Assembly (NCBI RefSeq): GCF_028613635.1
Contig: NZ_JAQRMY010000003.1
Span: forward strand, 136,787-200,786
DNA: 64,000 nt
Direction: 5' to 3'
Origin: Devosia sp. ZB163
Lineage (GTDB): Bacteria > Pseudomonadota > Alphaproteobacteria > Rhizobiales > Devosiaceae
Shown: one piece after another, positions 9,075-21,614 of the stretch
Numbering within the stretch: the stretch's first letter is position 1
Layout of the letters: each line of letters begins with the position of its first letter
The notes under the pieces: generated by a model
Database searches by the model: none
What the model was told of the DNA's origin: nothing
Seen by the model: the letters and a program-made list of their open reading frames with translations, nothing else
Translations under genes and position numbers: made by a program

Positions 9075-10283
9075 ATGCTTCGCTTGATTGCCGCCGTTGC
9101 GCTCAGCCTCCTCGCCACGCCCGCGCTGGCCGCGCCGGTCGAATCGTTCTCGGCGTTCCTCCGCAACTTCGAGGCCAAGGCGGTGGCCGCCGGAGTCAGC
9201 GCCGCCACCTATCGCAGCGCGACCGAGGGGCTGACGCCCGACCCCAATGTGCCCAACCTGGTCGAAAGCCAGCCCGAGTTCACCACTTCGATCTGGGACT
9301 ATCTCGACAAGCGGGTGACCAGCTCGCGTATCGACAAGGGCCAGGCGGCCATCGAGCGCAACCGCGCGCTGTTCGCGGATGTCGGGCGACGCACGGGCGT
9401 TGATCCCTATCTGCTCGGCGCCATCTGGGGCATCGAGACGGACTATGGTGCGGTACTCGGCAACAAGAAGCTGATCCGGCCGATCATCCGCTCGCTCGCG
9501 ACGCTCGTTCACCAGCGGCGCGGGCGGCTCAAGGAGGATGAGGCTGATTTCATCGGGGCGCTGAAGCTCCTCGAGCTGAACCGCATGACGCCCGCCGAAC
9601 TCGTCGGGTCGTGGGCCGGGGCCATCGGGCACCTCCAGGTCAATCCGTCGAACGTCGTCGCGCACGGTTCGGACGGCGATGGCGACGGACGGATCGACCT
9701 CCACAACTCACTTTCCGATGCGCTGGCGACGAGCGCCAAGTTCCTGCTCGACCTCGGCTACCGCCCCGGGCTCGACTGGGGCTTCGAGGTCGAGGTGCCC
9801 GCCGGTTTCGACTACCTGCTGGCGACGCGCGACGAACTGCGGCCGGTCTCGTTCTTTGCCGATCGGGGGGTACGGCGTGTCAAGGGCCGCGACTTCGCCG
9901 ACCTGACGACGCCCGTCTTTCTCTATGCGCCGGCGGGGCAGGGCGGGCCGAAGTTCCTGATGACGGCCAACTACCTCGTGCTCAAGGGCTACAATTTCTC
10001 GGACAGCTACGCGCTCTCGGTGGCGCACATGACCGACCGGCTGAAGGGCGCAGGCGGCCTCGTTGCGGATTGGCCACGCCAGACGAAGTTCCCCAATCTC
10101 GCGCAGCGCAAGGCCATCCAGCAGGCGCTGATCGACCTCGGTCTCTACCAAGGGGCGGTGGATGGGCGCATCGGCCCGATCAGCCAGGCCGCCTATGCCC
10201 GCTTCCAGGCAAGCCGCGGCGAGATCGCCGACGGCTTCATCACGCTCAGGACCTATGAGGAACTGACGGCGGCGGCACGCTAG
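9075..10283 (+). CDS. Lytic murein transglycosylase, MltB type, with peptidoglycan-binding domain
   Basis: A 402-residue periplasmic enzyme that cleaves the glycan strand of peptidoglycan, forming 1,6-anhydro ends. A signal peptide (about 1-21, ending PALAAP) is followed by the SLT_2/MltB catalytic domain; the catalytic Glu lies in IWGIETDYG at about residues 117-125, and the GAIGHLQVNPSNVV segment matches the family. The last 60 residues (AQRKAIQQALIDLGLYQG, DGRIGPISQAAYARFQ) are a peptidoglycan-binding fold. No lipobox Cys is seen, so it is probably soluble in the periplasm. The gene is flanked by the repeat element upstream and an SGNH hydrolase downstream, separated by about 100 bases. 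Confidence 0.93.
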   Translation: MLRLIAAVALSLLATPALAAPVESFSAFLRNFEAKAVAAGVSAATYRSATEGLTPDPNVPNLVESQPEFTTSIWDYLDKRVTSSRIDKGQAAIERNRALFADVGRRTGVDPYLLGAIWGIETDYGAVLGNKKLIRPIIRSLATLVHQRRGRLKEDEADFIGALKLLELNRMTPAELVGSWAGAIGHLQVNPSNVVAHGSDGDGDGRIDLHNSLSDALATSAKFLLDLGYRPGLDWGFEVEVPAGFDYLLATRDELRPVSFFADRGVRRVKGRDFADLTTPVFLYAPAGQGGPKFLMTANYLVLKGYNFSDSYALSVAHMTDRLKGAGGLVADWPRQTKFPNLAQRKAIQQALIDLGLYQGAVDGRIGPISQAAYARFQASRGEIADGFITLRTYEELTAAAR

Positions 10284-10384
10284 GCCTCCCTCCTCCTTGA
10301 GGGGAGCCAACGAGTCCGCTGGAAAACCGTCAAAGTCTCGCGAGCCACCTTCATTTCACCGCGCGATATCCGCTAGATACGGGC

Positions 10385-11614
10385 ATGGAGAAAAAGCCGA
10401 ACCGGTTCGTGCTGTGGGTCATCGGCCTTGTCGTGGTGGCGCTGCTGCTCACCGACATGCTGCCGGCGTTCGCGCAGTCGCGCGAGGCCGAGGTGGCGGC
10501 GCCCATCGTCCAGCAGCATGAAGACGGCCGCATTCTCGTTGCCCAGCAGGAGGTGCAGCAGCAGCCGCGGCGGCGCCGCACACTGATGGACCTGCTGTTC
10601 GGCGAGCCCGAGCCGGTCGAGCAGCGGGCGCCCGTCGTCGAAAAGCCGGTGGTCAAGAAGCAGACCAAGGCGGCGCTGCCGCCGGCCAAGCCCAAGGTAG
10701 CCAAGGCGACAGGCGCGACACGGCTCGCCGTGTTCGGCGACTCGATGGCCACCGATGTCGGCCGGGCGCTGGAGCGCTTCTACGCCGAGGATCCCAATCT
10801 CGAGGTGATCGTCCAGGGCGTCGGTTCATCGAGCTTCGTGCGCCCGGACTTCTTCGATTGGCCGGCCGAGATCAACAAGCAGATCGCGGCCAACAGCTTC
10901 GATATCGCCGTCGTCATGATCGGCATCAACGACCGCCAGAAGATGCGGCTCAACGACGTTCCCTATGGCTCGCTGACGCCGGAATGGACGACCGAATACT
11001 CGGCGCGCGTCACCGGCGTGATCAAGGCGCTGCGCGCCGCGAGCAAGCCCACCATCTGGGTCGGCCTGCCGCCCATGGAGGCGCCCAAGTTCGGCAACGC
11101 CATGATCCAGGTCAACGAGATCCAGCGCCTCGCCGTGTTCTCGGGTGGGGCGGAGTTCCTCGATATCTACGAGAAGTTCGCGACCGAGGAGGGCGGCTAT
11201 ACGGCCCGGGGCCCGGACCTCAACGGCAACCAGGTGCGCATGCGCAAGGATGACGGCATCCACTTCTCGGCGGCTGGCGCCGACAAGCTCGCCTTCTACC
11301 TGAGCCAGAGCCTCAAGAACTACTATCGCGGCGGCGGCACGGTCGGCATCGAGGTCGCCGATCCGCTCAAGGGCACCGACGCCCAGCTGATGCTGCGTCC
11401 GCCCTACCAGGGGCTGGGCCAGATGAAGCTGCTCGAGGTGGCCGGCGCGGTGATCCCGCTCACCACAGCCACCCGCCGCGCCGCCGATCTCGTCACCGCC
11501 GGCATGGTGGAAGCGGTGCCAGTGGGCTTCGACATCACGCAGATGATCCAGGCGCCGGCCGGACGCGCCGATGCGTTCGGCGTGGGCAAGGTCGAGAACC
11601 CGACGGGGCGATGA
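10385..11614 (+). CDS. DUF459 SGNH/GDSL-type hydrolase, membrane anchored
   Basis: A 409-residue protein of the DUF459 group. An N-terminal hydrophobic helix (about residues 8-30, VLWVIGLVVVALLLTDML) anchors or exports it; a Gln/Arg/Pro-rich linker follows; the SGNH domain starts near residue 115 with FGDSMATD (Ser nucleophile, block I), continues with MIGINDRQKM (Asn block) and ends with DGIHFSAAGADKL (Asp and His, block V). The SGNH residues all appear intact, so it is likely an active esterase or acetyl transferase-like enzyme acting in the periplasm on polysaccharide or peptidoglycan; the substrate is unknown. The preceding gene is a lytic transglycosylase, which agrees with a cell-wall role. 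Confidence 0.88.
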   Translation: MEKKPNRFVLWVIGLVVVALLLTDMLPAFAQSREAEVAAPIVQQHEDGRILVAQQEVQQQPRRRRTLMDLLFGEPEPVEQRAPVVEKPVVKKQTKAALPPAKPKVAKATGATRLAVFGDSMATDVGRALERFYAEDPNLEVIVQGVGSSSFVRPDFFDWPAEINKQIAANSFDIAVVMIGINDRQKMRLNDVPYGSLTPEWTTEYSARVTGVIKALRAASKPTIWVGLPPMEAPKFGNAMIQVNEIQRLAVFSGGAEFLDIYEKFATEEGGYTARGPDLNGNQVRMRKDDGIHFSAAGADKLAFYLSQSLKNYYRGGGTVGIEVADPLKGTDAQLMLRPPYQGLGQMKLLEVAGAVIPLTTATRRAADLVTAGMVEAVPVGFDITQMIQAPAGRADAFGVGKVENPTGR

Positions 11615-11635
11615 ACCGCCGCGCCATCCCCGGAT

Positions 11636-11713
11636 GTCATCCCTGCGAAAGCAGGGACCCAACTCACCAATTGCACAGGCTGACAGATAGGTCCCAGCTT
11701 TCGCTGGGATGAC
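11636..11713. repeat. Intergenic inverted-repeat element, family B (GTCATCCC arms)
   Basis: Arms at 11636-11659 and 11690-11713 are reverse complements with about two mismatches; each arm also contains its own small hairpin (CCCTGCGAAAGCAGGG; CCCAGCTTTCGCTGGG). The same element type recurs at 28047-28118 and, in variant form, 36572-36645. It lies in the convergent gap between the DUF459 gene and gltD. Confidence 0.8.
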
Positions 11714-11736
11714 ACCTGGTGTGTGGGGTAGGGGCC

Positions 11737-11766
11737 ACAAACGAAAGGGGCGCCGAAGCGCCCCTT
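11737..11766 (-). terminator. Intrinsic terminator of the gltBD operon
   Basis: A perfect 9-bp stem with a four-base loop (AAGGGGCGC/GCGCCCCTT) just downstream of the gltD stop on the minus strand, followed on that strand by TCGTTTG. The T run is short, so termination efficiency is uncertain. Confidence 0.6.
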
Positions 11767-11790
11767 GAACTCTCAGCCTTGTCGCAAGGC

Positions 11791-13209
11791 TCAGCGCGGC
11801 AGATCGGTCCTGCCCATCAGCCACTCGTCCATCGCGCGGGCGCACTGGCGGCCTTCGCGGATGGCCCAGACGACCAGCGACTGGCCGCGACGCATGTCGC
11901 CGCACGAGAAGAACTTCTCGCGGCTGGTCTGGTACTTCACCGTGTCGGCCATGACGTTCGAGCGCTTGTCGGTCGCCACGCCCGCGTCCTGCACGAGGCC
12001 TTCCTGCACCGGGCCAAGGAAGCCCATGGCGAGCAGCACCAGATCGGCCTTGAGCACGAACTCGGTGCCCGGGATCGGCTGGAACTTCTCGTCGGCGCGG
12101 GCGCATTGCAGGCCCGTCACCCTGCCGTTCTCGCCGTCGAACCGGATGGTCGCCACGGCGAAGTCGCGGGTGACGCCCTCTTCCTGCGAGGAGGAGACGC
12201 GGAACTTGATCGGGTAGTTCGGCCAGACCAGCGCCTTGTTCTCCTTTTCGGGAGGCATGGGCATGATCTCGATCTGGGTCACCGAGGCGGCGCCCTGGCG
12301 GTTCGAGGTACCGATGCAGTCCGAGCCGGTATCGCCGCCGCCGATGACGACGACGTGCTTGCCGCCGGCGAGGATCGGGGTGACGTTGTTCAGCGGCTCG
12401 CCGGTGACCCGGCGGTTCTGCTGGCCGAGGAAATCCATGGCGAAATGGATGCCGTCGAGCTCGCGGCCCGGGATCGGCAGGTCGCGCGGCTTCTCGGCGC
12501 CGCCCGACATGGCGATGGCGTCGTACTGGCTGGCCAGCTCGTCGACCGTGATGTCCTTGCCGACATTGACGCCGGTATGGAGCACCACGCCCTCGGCAAC
12601 CATCTGCTCGACGCGGCGATCGATCTGCGTCTTGTCGAGCTTGAAGTTCGGGATGCCGTAGCGCATCAGGCCGCCGATCTGCTGGGCCTTCTCGTAGAGA
12701 TGCACATCGTGGCCGGCACGGGCCAGCTGCTGGGCGGCGGCCATGCCGGCCGGGCCCGAACCGATCACGGCAACCTTCTTGCCGGTCTTGTTCGGGTTGA
12801 TCTGCGGCGTGATCCAGCCTTCTTCCCAGCCCTTGTCGACAATGGCGCACTCGATCGACTTGATGTTGACCGGGGTGTCCGGGATGTTCAGCGTGCAGCT
12901 CGCCTCGCACGGAGCGGGGCAGATGCGGCCGGTGAACTCGGGGAAGTTGTTGGTGGAGTGAAGGTTCTTGAGCGCCTTCAGCCACTCGCCCTTGTAGACG
13001 AGATCGTTCCAGTCCGGGATCTGGTTATTCACCGGGCAGCCGTTGTGACAGTACGGGATGCCGCAATCCATGCAGCGCGCCGCCTGGTCGCGGGTGCCCT
13101 TGTCGCCCAAGGGGATGGTGAACTCGTTGTAGTTCTTCAGCCGCTCGGCAACCGGGAGGTAGTCCCGGTCGACGCGATCGATTTCGAGGAAGCCTGTGAT
13201 CTTGCCCAT
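11791..13209 (-). CDS. gltD: Glutamate synthase (NADPH) small subunit
   Basis: A 472-residue flavoprotein that passes electrons from NADPH to the large GltB subunit, which makes glutamate from glutamine and 2-oxoglutarate. The N-terminal region has the iron-sulfur cysteines ([15 protein letters not shown] near residue 45 and CPAPCEASC near 95). The FAD Rossmann motif [13 protein letters not shown] follows at about 150, and the NADPH motif GGGDTGSD near 290. Length and order match bacterial GltD. It lies 5 bases after the gltB stop on the same strand, so the two form one operon, closed by the hairpin at 11737-11766. Confidence 0.97.
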   Translation of the reverse strand: MGKITGFLEIDRVDRDYLPVAERLKNYNEFTIPLGDKGTRDQAARCMDCGIPYCHNGCPVNNQIPDWNDLVYKGEWLKALKNLHSTNNFPEFTGRICPAPCEASCTLNIPDTPVNIKSIECAIVDKGWEEGWITPQINPNKTGKKVAVIGSGPAGMAAAQQLARAGHDVHLYEKAQQIGGLMRYGIPNFKLDKTQIDRRVEQMVAEGVVLHTGVNVGKDITVDELASQYDAIAMSGGAEKPRDLPIPGRELDGIHFAMDFLGQQNRRVTGEPLNNVTPILAGGKHVVVIGGGDTGSDCIGTSNRQGAASVTQIEIMPMPPEKENKALVWPNYPIKFRVSSSQEEGVTRDFAVATIRFDGENGRVTGLQCARADEKFQPIPGTEFVLKADLVLLAMGFLGPVQEGLVQDAGVATDKRSNVMADTVKYQTSREKFFSCGDMRRGQSLVVWAIREGRQCARAMDEWLMGRTDLPR

Positions 13210-13214
13210 TGTTC

Positions 13215-17948
<4,734 letters not shown>

Positions 17949-18523
17949 TTGCAGTTCCTCGCGTTGGCAGTCGTGTGTCTGGTCCCGGAGCTTGATGTCC
18001 GGGGTAGTTTCCTTTCGACGCGTCTTCGGCCCCCAGCCGTACCTCAGTGTACGGCTCGAATACGTAGGCGCAATCCTTTAGTGGGGAGCGGCTCTGCATC
18101 CAAATGGCCGCTCATTCAGGCTCGATAAAGCCCCACCCTTCCGTTTCCGCATTCGTGCGCGGTCCAGCCAGAACAGGCGTGTGAACACATCCGGGGAGAC
18201 CGGAGGCTCACGAATTGGACAGGCGTACTGTCCTATCGAGACTACATTTGCATAATTCCAAACTGCGAGCAAGCGGCCGAAGTCACTTTTTTGCCGTCTT
18301 GTGACGGCGAGGCATAGGAAATGGGGCAGCTGAAATAGGAAAGTAGTAGGACTTGAGGGGCGCAGGCCGCTTGAGGAACGAGGAAAACCGGGCCGTAGTG
18401 GGCAGGCCGGCGGATAGGACATCGGGCGAATGCGAACCCATCGGTACGCCCCGTCGCCGCCACCCATCGACATCCGATCCCGTCGATGCTCATGTTCCGC
18501 AACATGAAATTGTCGGAGCCGTC
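17949..18523. other. 575-base gene-free region between gltB and the cupin gene
   Basis: This divergent promoter region should hold the gltB promoter (minus) and the cupin gene promoter (plus). It contains several perfect short inverted repeats: AGCCGTAC/GTACGGCT (18035-18056), GGACAG-N5-CTGTCC (18217-18233), and GCCGTC/GACGGC near 18293-18308 next to a T run. I saw no ORF with a credible ribosome site and no recognisable RNA family; long frames in it look like chance. Confidence 0.6.
18035..18056. promoter_or_regulatory. Perfect 8-bp inverted repeat in the gltB leader
   Basis: AGCCGTAC and GTACGGCT are separated by six bases, about 87 bases upstream of the gltB start. It could be an operator or an RNA hairpin in the gltB leader. 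No known nitrogen-control consensus was recognised. Confidence 0.35.
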
Positions 18524-19033
18524 ATGTCCAGCCAGCCGCGTCCGCCGTACATCTCGCACTATTCAGACCTGCTGAAGCCGTACGAGCGATCGCCGGAGGG
18601 CATGGACGGCGCGGGCGCCCGCTTCGGCCAGGCCTTTGGCCTCAACCGGATCGGCATCAACCTCGAGATCATTCCGCCGGGCAACCGGTCCTCGCATCCG
18701 CATGCCGAGAAGCTCGAGGAGGAGTTCGTCTACGTGCTGCAGGGAACGCCGGACGTCTGGATCGACGGGGTGCTCCACCCACTCACGGCCGGCGACGGCG
18801 TGGGCTTCCCGGCCGGCACCGGCATCGCCCACAGCTTCCTCAACAACTCCGATTCCGACGTCCACCTGCTGATCGTCGGCGAGCACATGCGGGAGGGCAA
18901 CCAGCTCTACTATCCGCTCAACCCCGAACGCATGGACACCTTCCGCCGCCGCAACCGCGCCTGGGACGACGCGCCAGCACACGAACTCGGCCCGCATGAC
19001 GGCAAGGCCCGGGCAGGGACGCGAAAGCCGTGA
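18524..19033 (+). CDS. Cupin-domain protein
   Basis: A 169-residue single-cupin protein. Cupin motif 1 is SSHPHAEKLEEEFVYVLQG (metal ligands His, His, Glu) and motif 2 is GFPAGTGIAHSFLNNSD (His ligand), so the metal site looks intact. The start at 18524 (MSSQPRPP) is taken because homology-like sequence begins directly after it; upstream in-frame residues are Arg/Pro-rich and unlike protein. Single cupins of this kind include sugar isomerases, dioxygenases and transcription-linked proteins; the substrate cannot be told. It stands alone, with a convergent DUF4239 gene 11 bases downstream. Confidence 0.85.
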   Translation: MSSQPRPPYISHYSDLLKPYERSPEGMDGAGARFGQAFGLNRIGINLEIIPPGNRSSHPHAEKLEEEFVYVLQGTPDVWIDGVLHPLTAGDGVGFPAGTGIAHSFLNNSDSDVHLLIVGEHMREGNQLYYPLNPERMDTFRRRNRAWDDAPAHELGPHDGKARAGTRKP

Positions 19034-19044
19034 TCTATCGCCGG

Positions 19045-19824
19045 TCAGCTGCCCTTGAGATCATCGAGCACCTCGGCGATCGCTTCGGGCGACAGGCGCA
19101 CGTCGCCGCTGAAGGGGTGTTCGATGGCGACGATGACGAGGAGGCCTGAGAAGATCAGCACGCTGAGGATGCCGGTCATGAGCGCCTGGGCCCGCGGGTT
19201 GGGAGCGCCGAAGAAGAAGGTGAAGCCGACGGTCACCACGGCACCACCAAGCAGCACGACCCACAGGAGAGCGGGGACGCTGCCCTCGGCTGCGACGAGC
19301 CGGGAGCGGCGGGCTTCCGTCAGGACGTTGAGCTGGGTCAGCAGTTCGGTCAGGAGAACACGATCGTGATCGTTGGCGGGCTGCAGTGCCAGGGTCGCCG
19401 CATAGAGGCCATCGAGCGCGCGGGTCGTGCCGGCGTTCGTCCTTCCATGCTCCATGGCGGGCCATTCGTCGCCGACGACGCTCTCGAGATAGGTGGTAAC
19501 GGCCGCGCGGATCGTGGGGCCGGTCGGGGCCGCAGCGCCGTCGGCGAGCCGGTAGAGCGTGGCGGCGGCGCCGGCCTCGGTCGCCACGTTGCCCTCGGCT
19601 TCGCTGAAGAGTTCCCATACGACGATGACCGCGAAGGCGAGCAGCACGGCGTACAGCACGCCGACAACGGCGAACTGGAAGCCGGCAACCTCGTTGTTCT
19701 GGCGCAGCAGTTCGAGCGGCGCGACGCGGCGGATCAGGAAGATCATGGCCATCGCGAGTGCCGTGGGAATCAGCACCAGCACCAGGCCAGCAAGCCAGAG
19801 CGGCATCTGACTAATGGCGATCAT
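19045..19824 (-). CDS. DUF4239 (bestrophin-like) membrane protein
   Basis: A 259-residue integral membrane protein. Two helices occupy the N-terminal part (about 8-30 and 47-72, with NEVAGFQFAVVGVLYAVLLAF, a DUF4239 hallmark), a helical soluble section rich in Ala and Glu lies in the middle (about 75-180), and two more helices follow (about 182-205 and 212-235). This is the layout of the bestrophin-like DUF4239 family. Function is unknown; a channel role is only suggested by the distant bestrophin likeness. Neighbours give no clue. Confidence 0.82.
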   Translation of the reverse strand: MIAISQMPLWLAGLVLVLIPTALAMAMIFLIRRVAPLELLRQNNEVAGFQFAVVGVLYAVLLAFAVIVVWELFSEAEGNVATEAGAAATLYRLADGAAAPTGPTIRAAVTTYLESVVGDEWPAMEHGRTNAGTTRALDGLYAATLALQPANDHDRVLLTELLTQLNVLTEARRSRLVAAEGSVPALLWVVLLGGAVVTVGFTFFFGAPNPRAQALMTGILSVLIFSGLLVIVAIEHPFSGDVRLSPEAIAEVLDDLKGS

Positions 19825-19911
19825 GGGCAGACCCCAGGCTCGATCATGCCTTGGTAGCGCCGGCTACAGGGGCTGTCCATGGCTCTGGGGGCAGTGCGTA
19901 GTGTGTGCTGC

Positions 19912-20385
19912 CTACTGCAGGTGGCTCTTCAAAAACCACAGGTCCTTGTCGAGGTCGCGCGAGAAGGCGGTGAAAATGTCGGCGGTGTCGGCATCACCGG
20001 CCTCGTCCGCGGCATCGATACCCTCGCGCGCCGAGCGACTCACCTTGGCGTAGCGCTCGACGAGGGCGTTGAGGTGGTCGTCGCTCTTGCTGATATCGGT
20101 GGGGTAGGGCGCGAGCTGGCTCGCTTCGCTCACCGTCTGCAATGTGCCGAGCGCGATGCCGTCGAGCTGGGCCACCCGCTCGGCGATGACGTCGACATGC
20201 CCATCGAGGTCGCCACGCAACTGGTCGAGCATTTCGTGCACGGCGATGAAGTTGGGACCCTTGAGGTTCCAGTGCGCCTGCTTGGTGACGAGCGCCAGGT
20301 CGATGGCGTCGGCCAGCCGGGCGTTGAGCAGGCCGATCATTTCGGCCTTGGTGTTGGACTTGAGCCCGATTTCAACGGATTTCAT
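19912..20385 (-). CDS. dps: Dps-family ferritin-like DNA-binding protein
   Basis: A 157-residue Dps protein, which forms a 12-subunit shell that oxidises and stores iron and protects DNA in starvation and oxidative stress. The inter-subunit ferroxidase ligands are visible in TKQAHWNLKG (His) and DQLRGDLDGHVDVIAERV (Asp/Glu). The start at 20385 (MKSVEIGLKSN) gives the normal family length; an upstream in-frame start adds about 90 residues with no family likeness. The short N-terminal tail has two Lys (MKSVEIGLKSNTK), so DNA binding is plausible but not shown. It lies next to the hsp20 gene on the same strand, but 235 bases apart. Confidence 0.92.
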   Translation of the reverse strand: MKSVEIGLKSNTKAEMIGLLNARLADAIDLALVTKQAHWNLKGPNFIAVHEMLDQLRGDLDGHVDVIAERVAQLDGIALGTLQTVSEASQLAPYPTDISKSDDHLNALVERYAKVSRSAREGIDAADEAGDADTADIFTAFSRDLDKDLWFLKSHLQ

Positions 20386-20620
20386 CTGGAGCCTCGAGAT
20401 GGGGTTGAACCGGGCAGTCAACGCCGGCTGTCGCCCCGAGTTCCGGTGCAATTCGAGTGCAATCCTACCCACAAGCGACAGGCCACGTCCGCCAACTGGA
20501 AAGGGCGCGGCCCTCGCGGACCACGCCCTCATTCCGTTCTCCCGGCGGATCAGACCGCTCTGCTTGCCGGTGCGCGCACGACTGGTGCGCACCGGCTCGC
20601 CGGGACGTTCGTGACCGGAA

Positions 20621-21076
20621 TTAGTTGACCGACTTGTCCTCGATCGTCTTGGCACTGGCCGAAATCGGGATCTGGCGAGCCTTCTTGCTCTCCGGGATCT
20701 CGCGCTTCAGCTCGATGTGGAGCAGGCCGTTCTCGAGGTTGGCGCCGGCGACTTCGACATAGTCGGCCAGCTGGAAGCGCAGCTCGAAAGCACGCTCGGC
20801 GATGCCGCGGTGCAGGAACTCGCGGGTCTTGTCGTCGGCCTCCTGGGCCTTGGCGCCCTTCACGACGAGATTGTTTTCCTTGCTCTCGATGGCGATGTCG
20901 CCATCGGCAAAGCCGGCGACGGCAATCGAGATGCGGTAGGCGTCAGTGCCGACCTTCTCGATGTTGTACGGAGGATAGGATTTCGCCTCCTGGCCGACGA
21001 GGGAGTCGAGGCGGTTGAACACGCGATCGAAACCGACGGTCGAACGGTAGAAGGGCGAAAAATCGTAGGCAGCCAT
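20621..21076 (-). CDS. Small heat shock protein, Hsp20/alpha-crystallin family
   Basis: A 151-residue IbpA-type chaperone that holds unfolding proteins. The alpha-crystallin domain spans about residues 35-130 (NIEKVGTDAYRISIAVAGF, then LLHIELKREIPESKKARQI). The start at 21076 (MAAYDFSPFYRSTVGFDR) has an AGGAG ribosome site 8 bases upstream and the usual short N-terminal arm. The leader has a sigma-32-like promoter (21194-21221) and a ROSE-like thermometer (21077-21186), so both transcription and translation are probably heat-controlled. A hairpin with CCGGTGCGC/GCGCACCGG lies just after the stop. Confidence 0.95.
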   Translation of the reverse strand: MAAYDFSPFYRSTVGFDRVFNRLDSLVGQEAKSYPPYNIEKVGTDAYRISIAVAGFADGDIAIESKENNLVVKGAKAQEADDKTREFLHRGIAERAFELRFQLADYVEVAGANLENGLLHIELKREIPESKKARQIPISASAKTIEDKSVN

Positions 21077-21186
21077 GATCACATTCTCCTTTGAGCAACG
21101 TGGCTTTGGCGGGTGTCCCATGCGCGCTCCCCGATTGGGCAAGCAGGCATTCCCGGGTTCCCGGTCCCCGGGATTTCCCGGCGGAC
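21077..21186 (-). promoter_or_regulatory. ROSE-like RNA thermometer in the hsp20 leader
   Basis: On the minus strand the last bases before the start read GUUGCUCAAAGGAGAAUGUG. The UUGCU element directly opposite the AGGAG ribosome site, with a very short loop, is the hallmark of the 3' hairpin in ROSE elements, which block translation of small heat shock genes in rhizobia at low temperature. The leader of about 110 bases, counted from the predicted promoter, also fits ROSE length. The 5' hairpins were not folded in detail. Confidence 0.65.
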
Positions 21187-21193
21187 AGCATTG

Positions 21194-21221
21194 ATTTAGG
21201 GAGCCTCCGCGGCGGTTCAAG
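21194..21221 (-). promoter_or_regulatory. Sigma-32 (RpoH)-like promoter of hsp20
   Basis: On the minus strand CTTGAA (plus 21216-21221) is followed after 14 bases by CCCTAAAT (plus 21194-21201). This matches the heat shock promoter form CTTGAA-N13/14-CCCATNT closely, and sits about 110 bases upstream of hsp20. Confidence 0.7.
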
Positions 21222-21373
21222 ACCCCCGTTCAGGTCGATGAACCGAACATGAATGCGGCAATCAAAGCCGGTTCAGACAAGCGCCCCTATAAGCGGGACT
21301 GTGCTTACTGTCTGCTGCAGAGCACACCGAATGCGCCGCCTTCACCCGCCCCCCGCAAGGCGGCCATCACAGG

Positions 21374-21407
21374 AAAGCCAGTGCCTTGAACGAGGCGCTG
21401 GCTTTTC
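21374..21407. terminator. Bidirectional terminator-like hairpin
   Basis: AAAGCCAG and CTGGCTTT form an 8-bp stem with T runs possible on both strands (CTTTTCTG on plus, CTTTCC on minus). On the plus strand it follows the stop codon of a possible 46-codon ORF (21249-21389), described in the findings. The rest of 21221-21614 holds only this hairpin, the repeat element and no accepted gene. Confidence 0.45.
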
Positions 21408-21435
21408 TGTGTTCGGGGTTCGCGCGGGAAGGCCT

Positions 21436-21556
21436 CCTCACCCGCCGCTGCCGGCGACCTCTCCCCCAGGGGAGAGGTGAAGACGGGGCGAAAATCGTGC
21501 CAGCAACCACCTCTTCCTTCGGGGGAGAGGTCGGCCCGGAGGGCCGGGTGAGGGGG
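21436..21556. repeat. Intergenic inverted-repeat element, family A variant
   Basis: Left arm 21436-21482 (starting CCTCACCCGCCG, with CCTCTCCCCCAGGGGAGAGG) and right arm 21509-21556 (with CTTCGGGGGAGAGGT, ending GGGTGAGGGG) are imperfect reverse complements. The layout matches the element at 8894-9045: CTCACCC end, CTCTCCC hairpin, spacer, mirrored copy. Confidence 0.7.
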
Positions 21557-21614
21557 CTTCGGTGCGCATGCCCCAACCGTATTCTCCGCGTGGGGAATCC
21601 GATATGAGGAGCAT

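Noticed and set aside
18078-18473. A 131-codon frame on the minus strand in the gltB-cupin gap
   Set aside because: No ribosome site, biased composition (Arg, Pro, Ser) and no domain; I treat it as chance.
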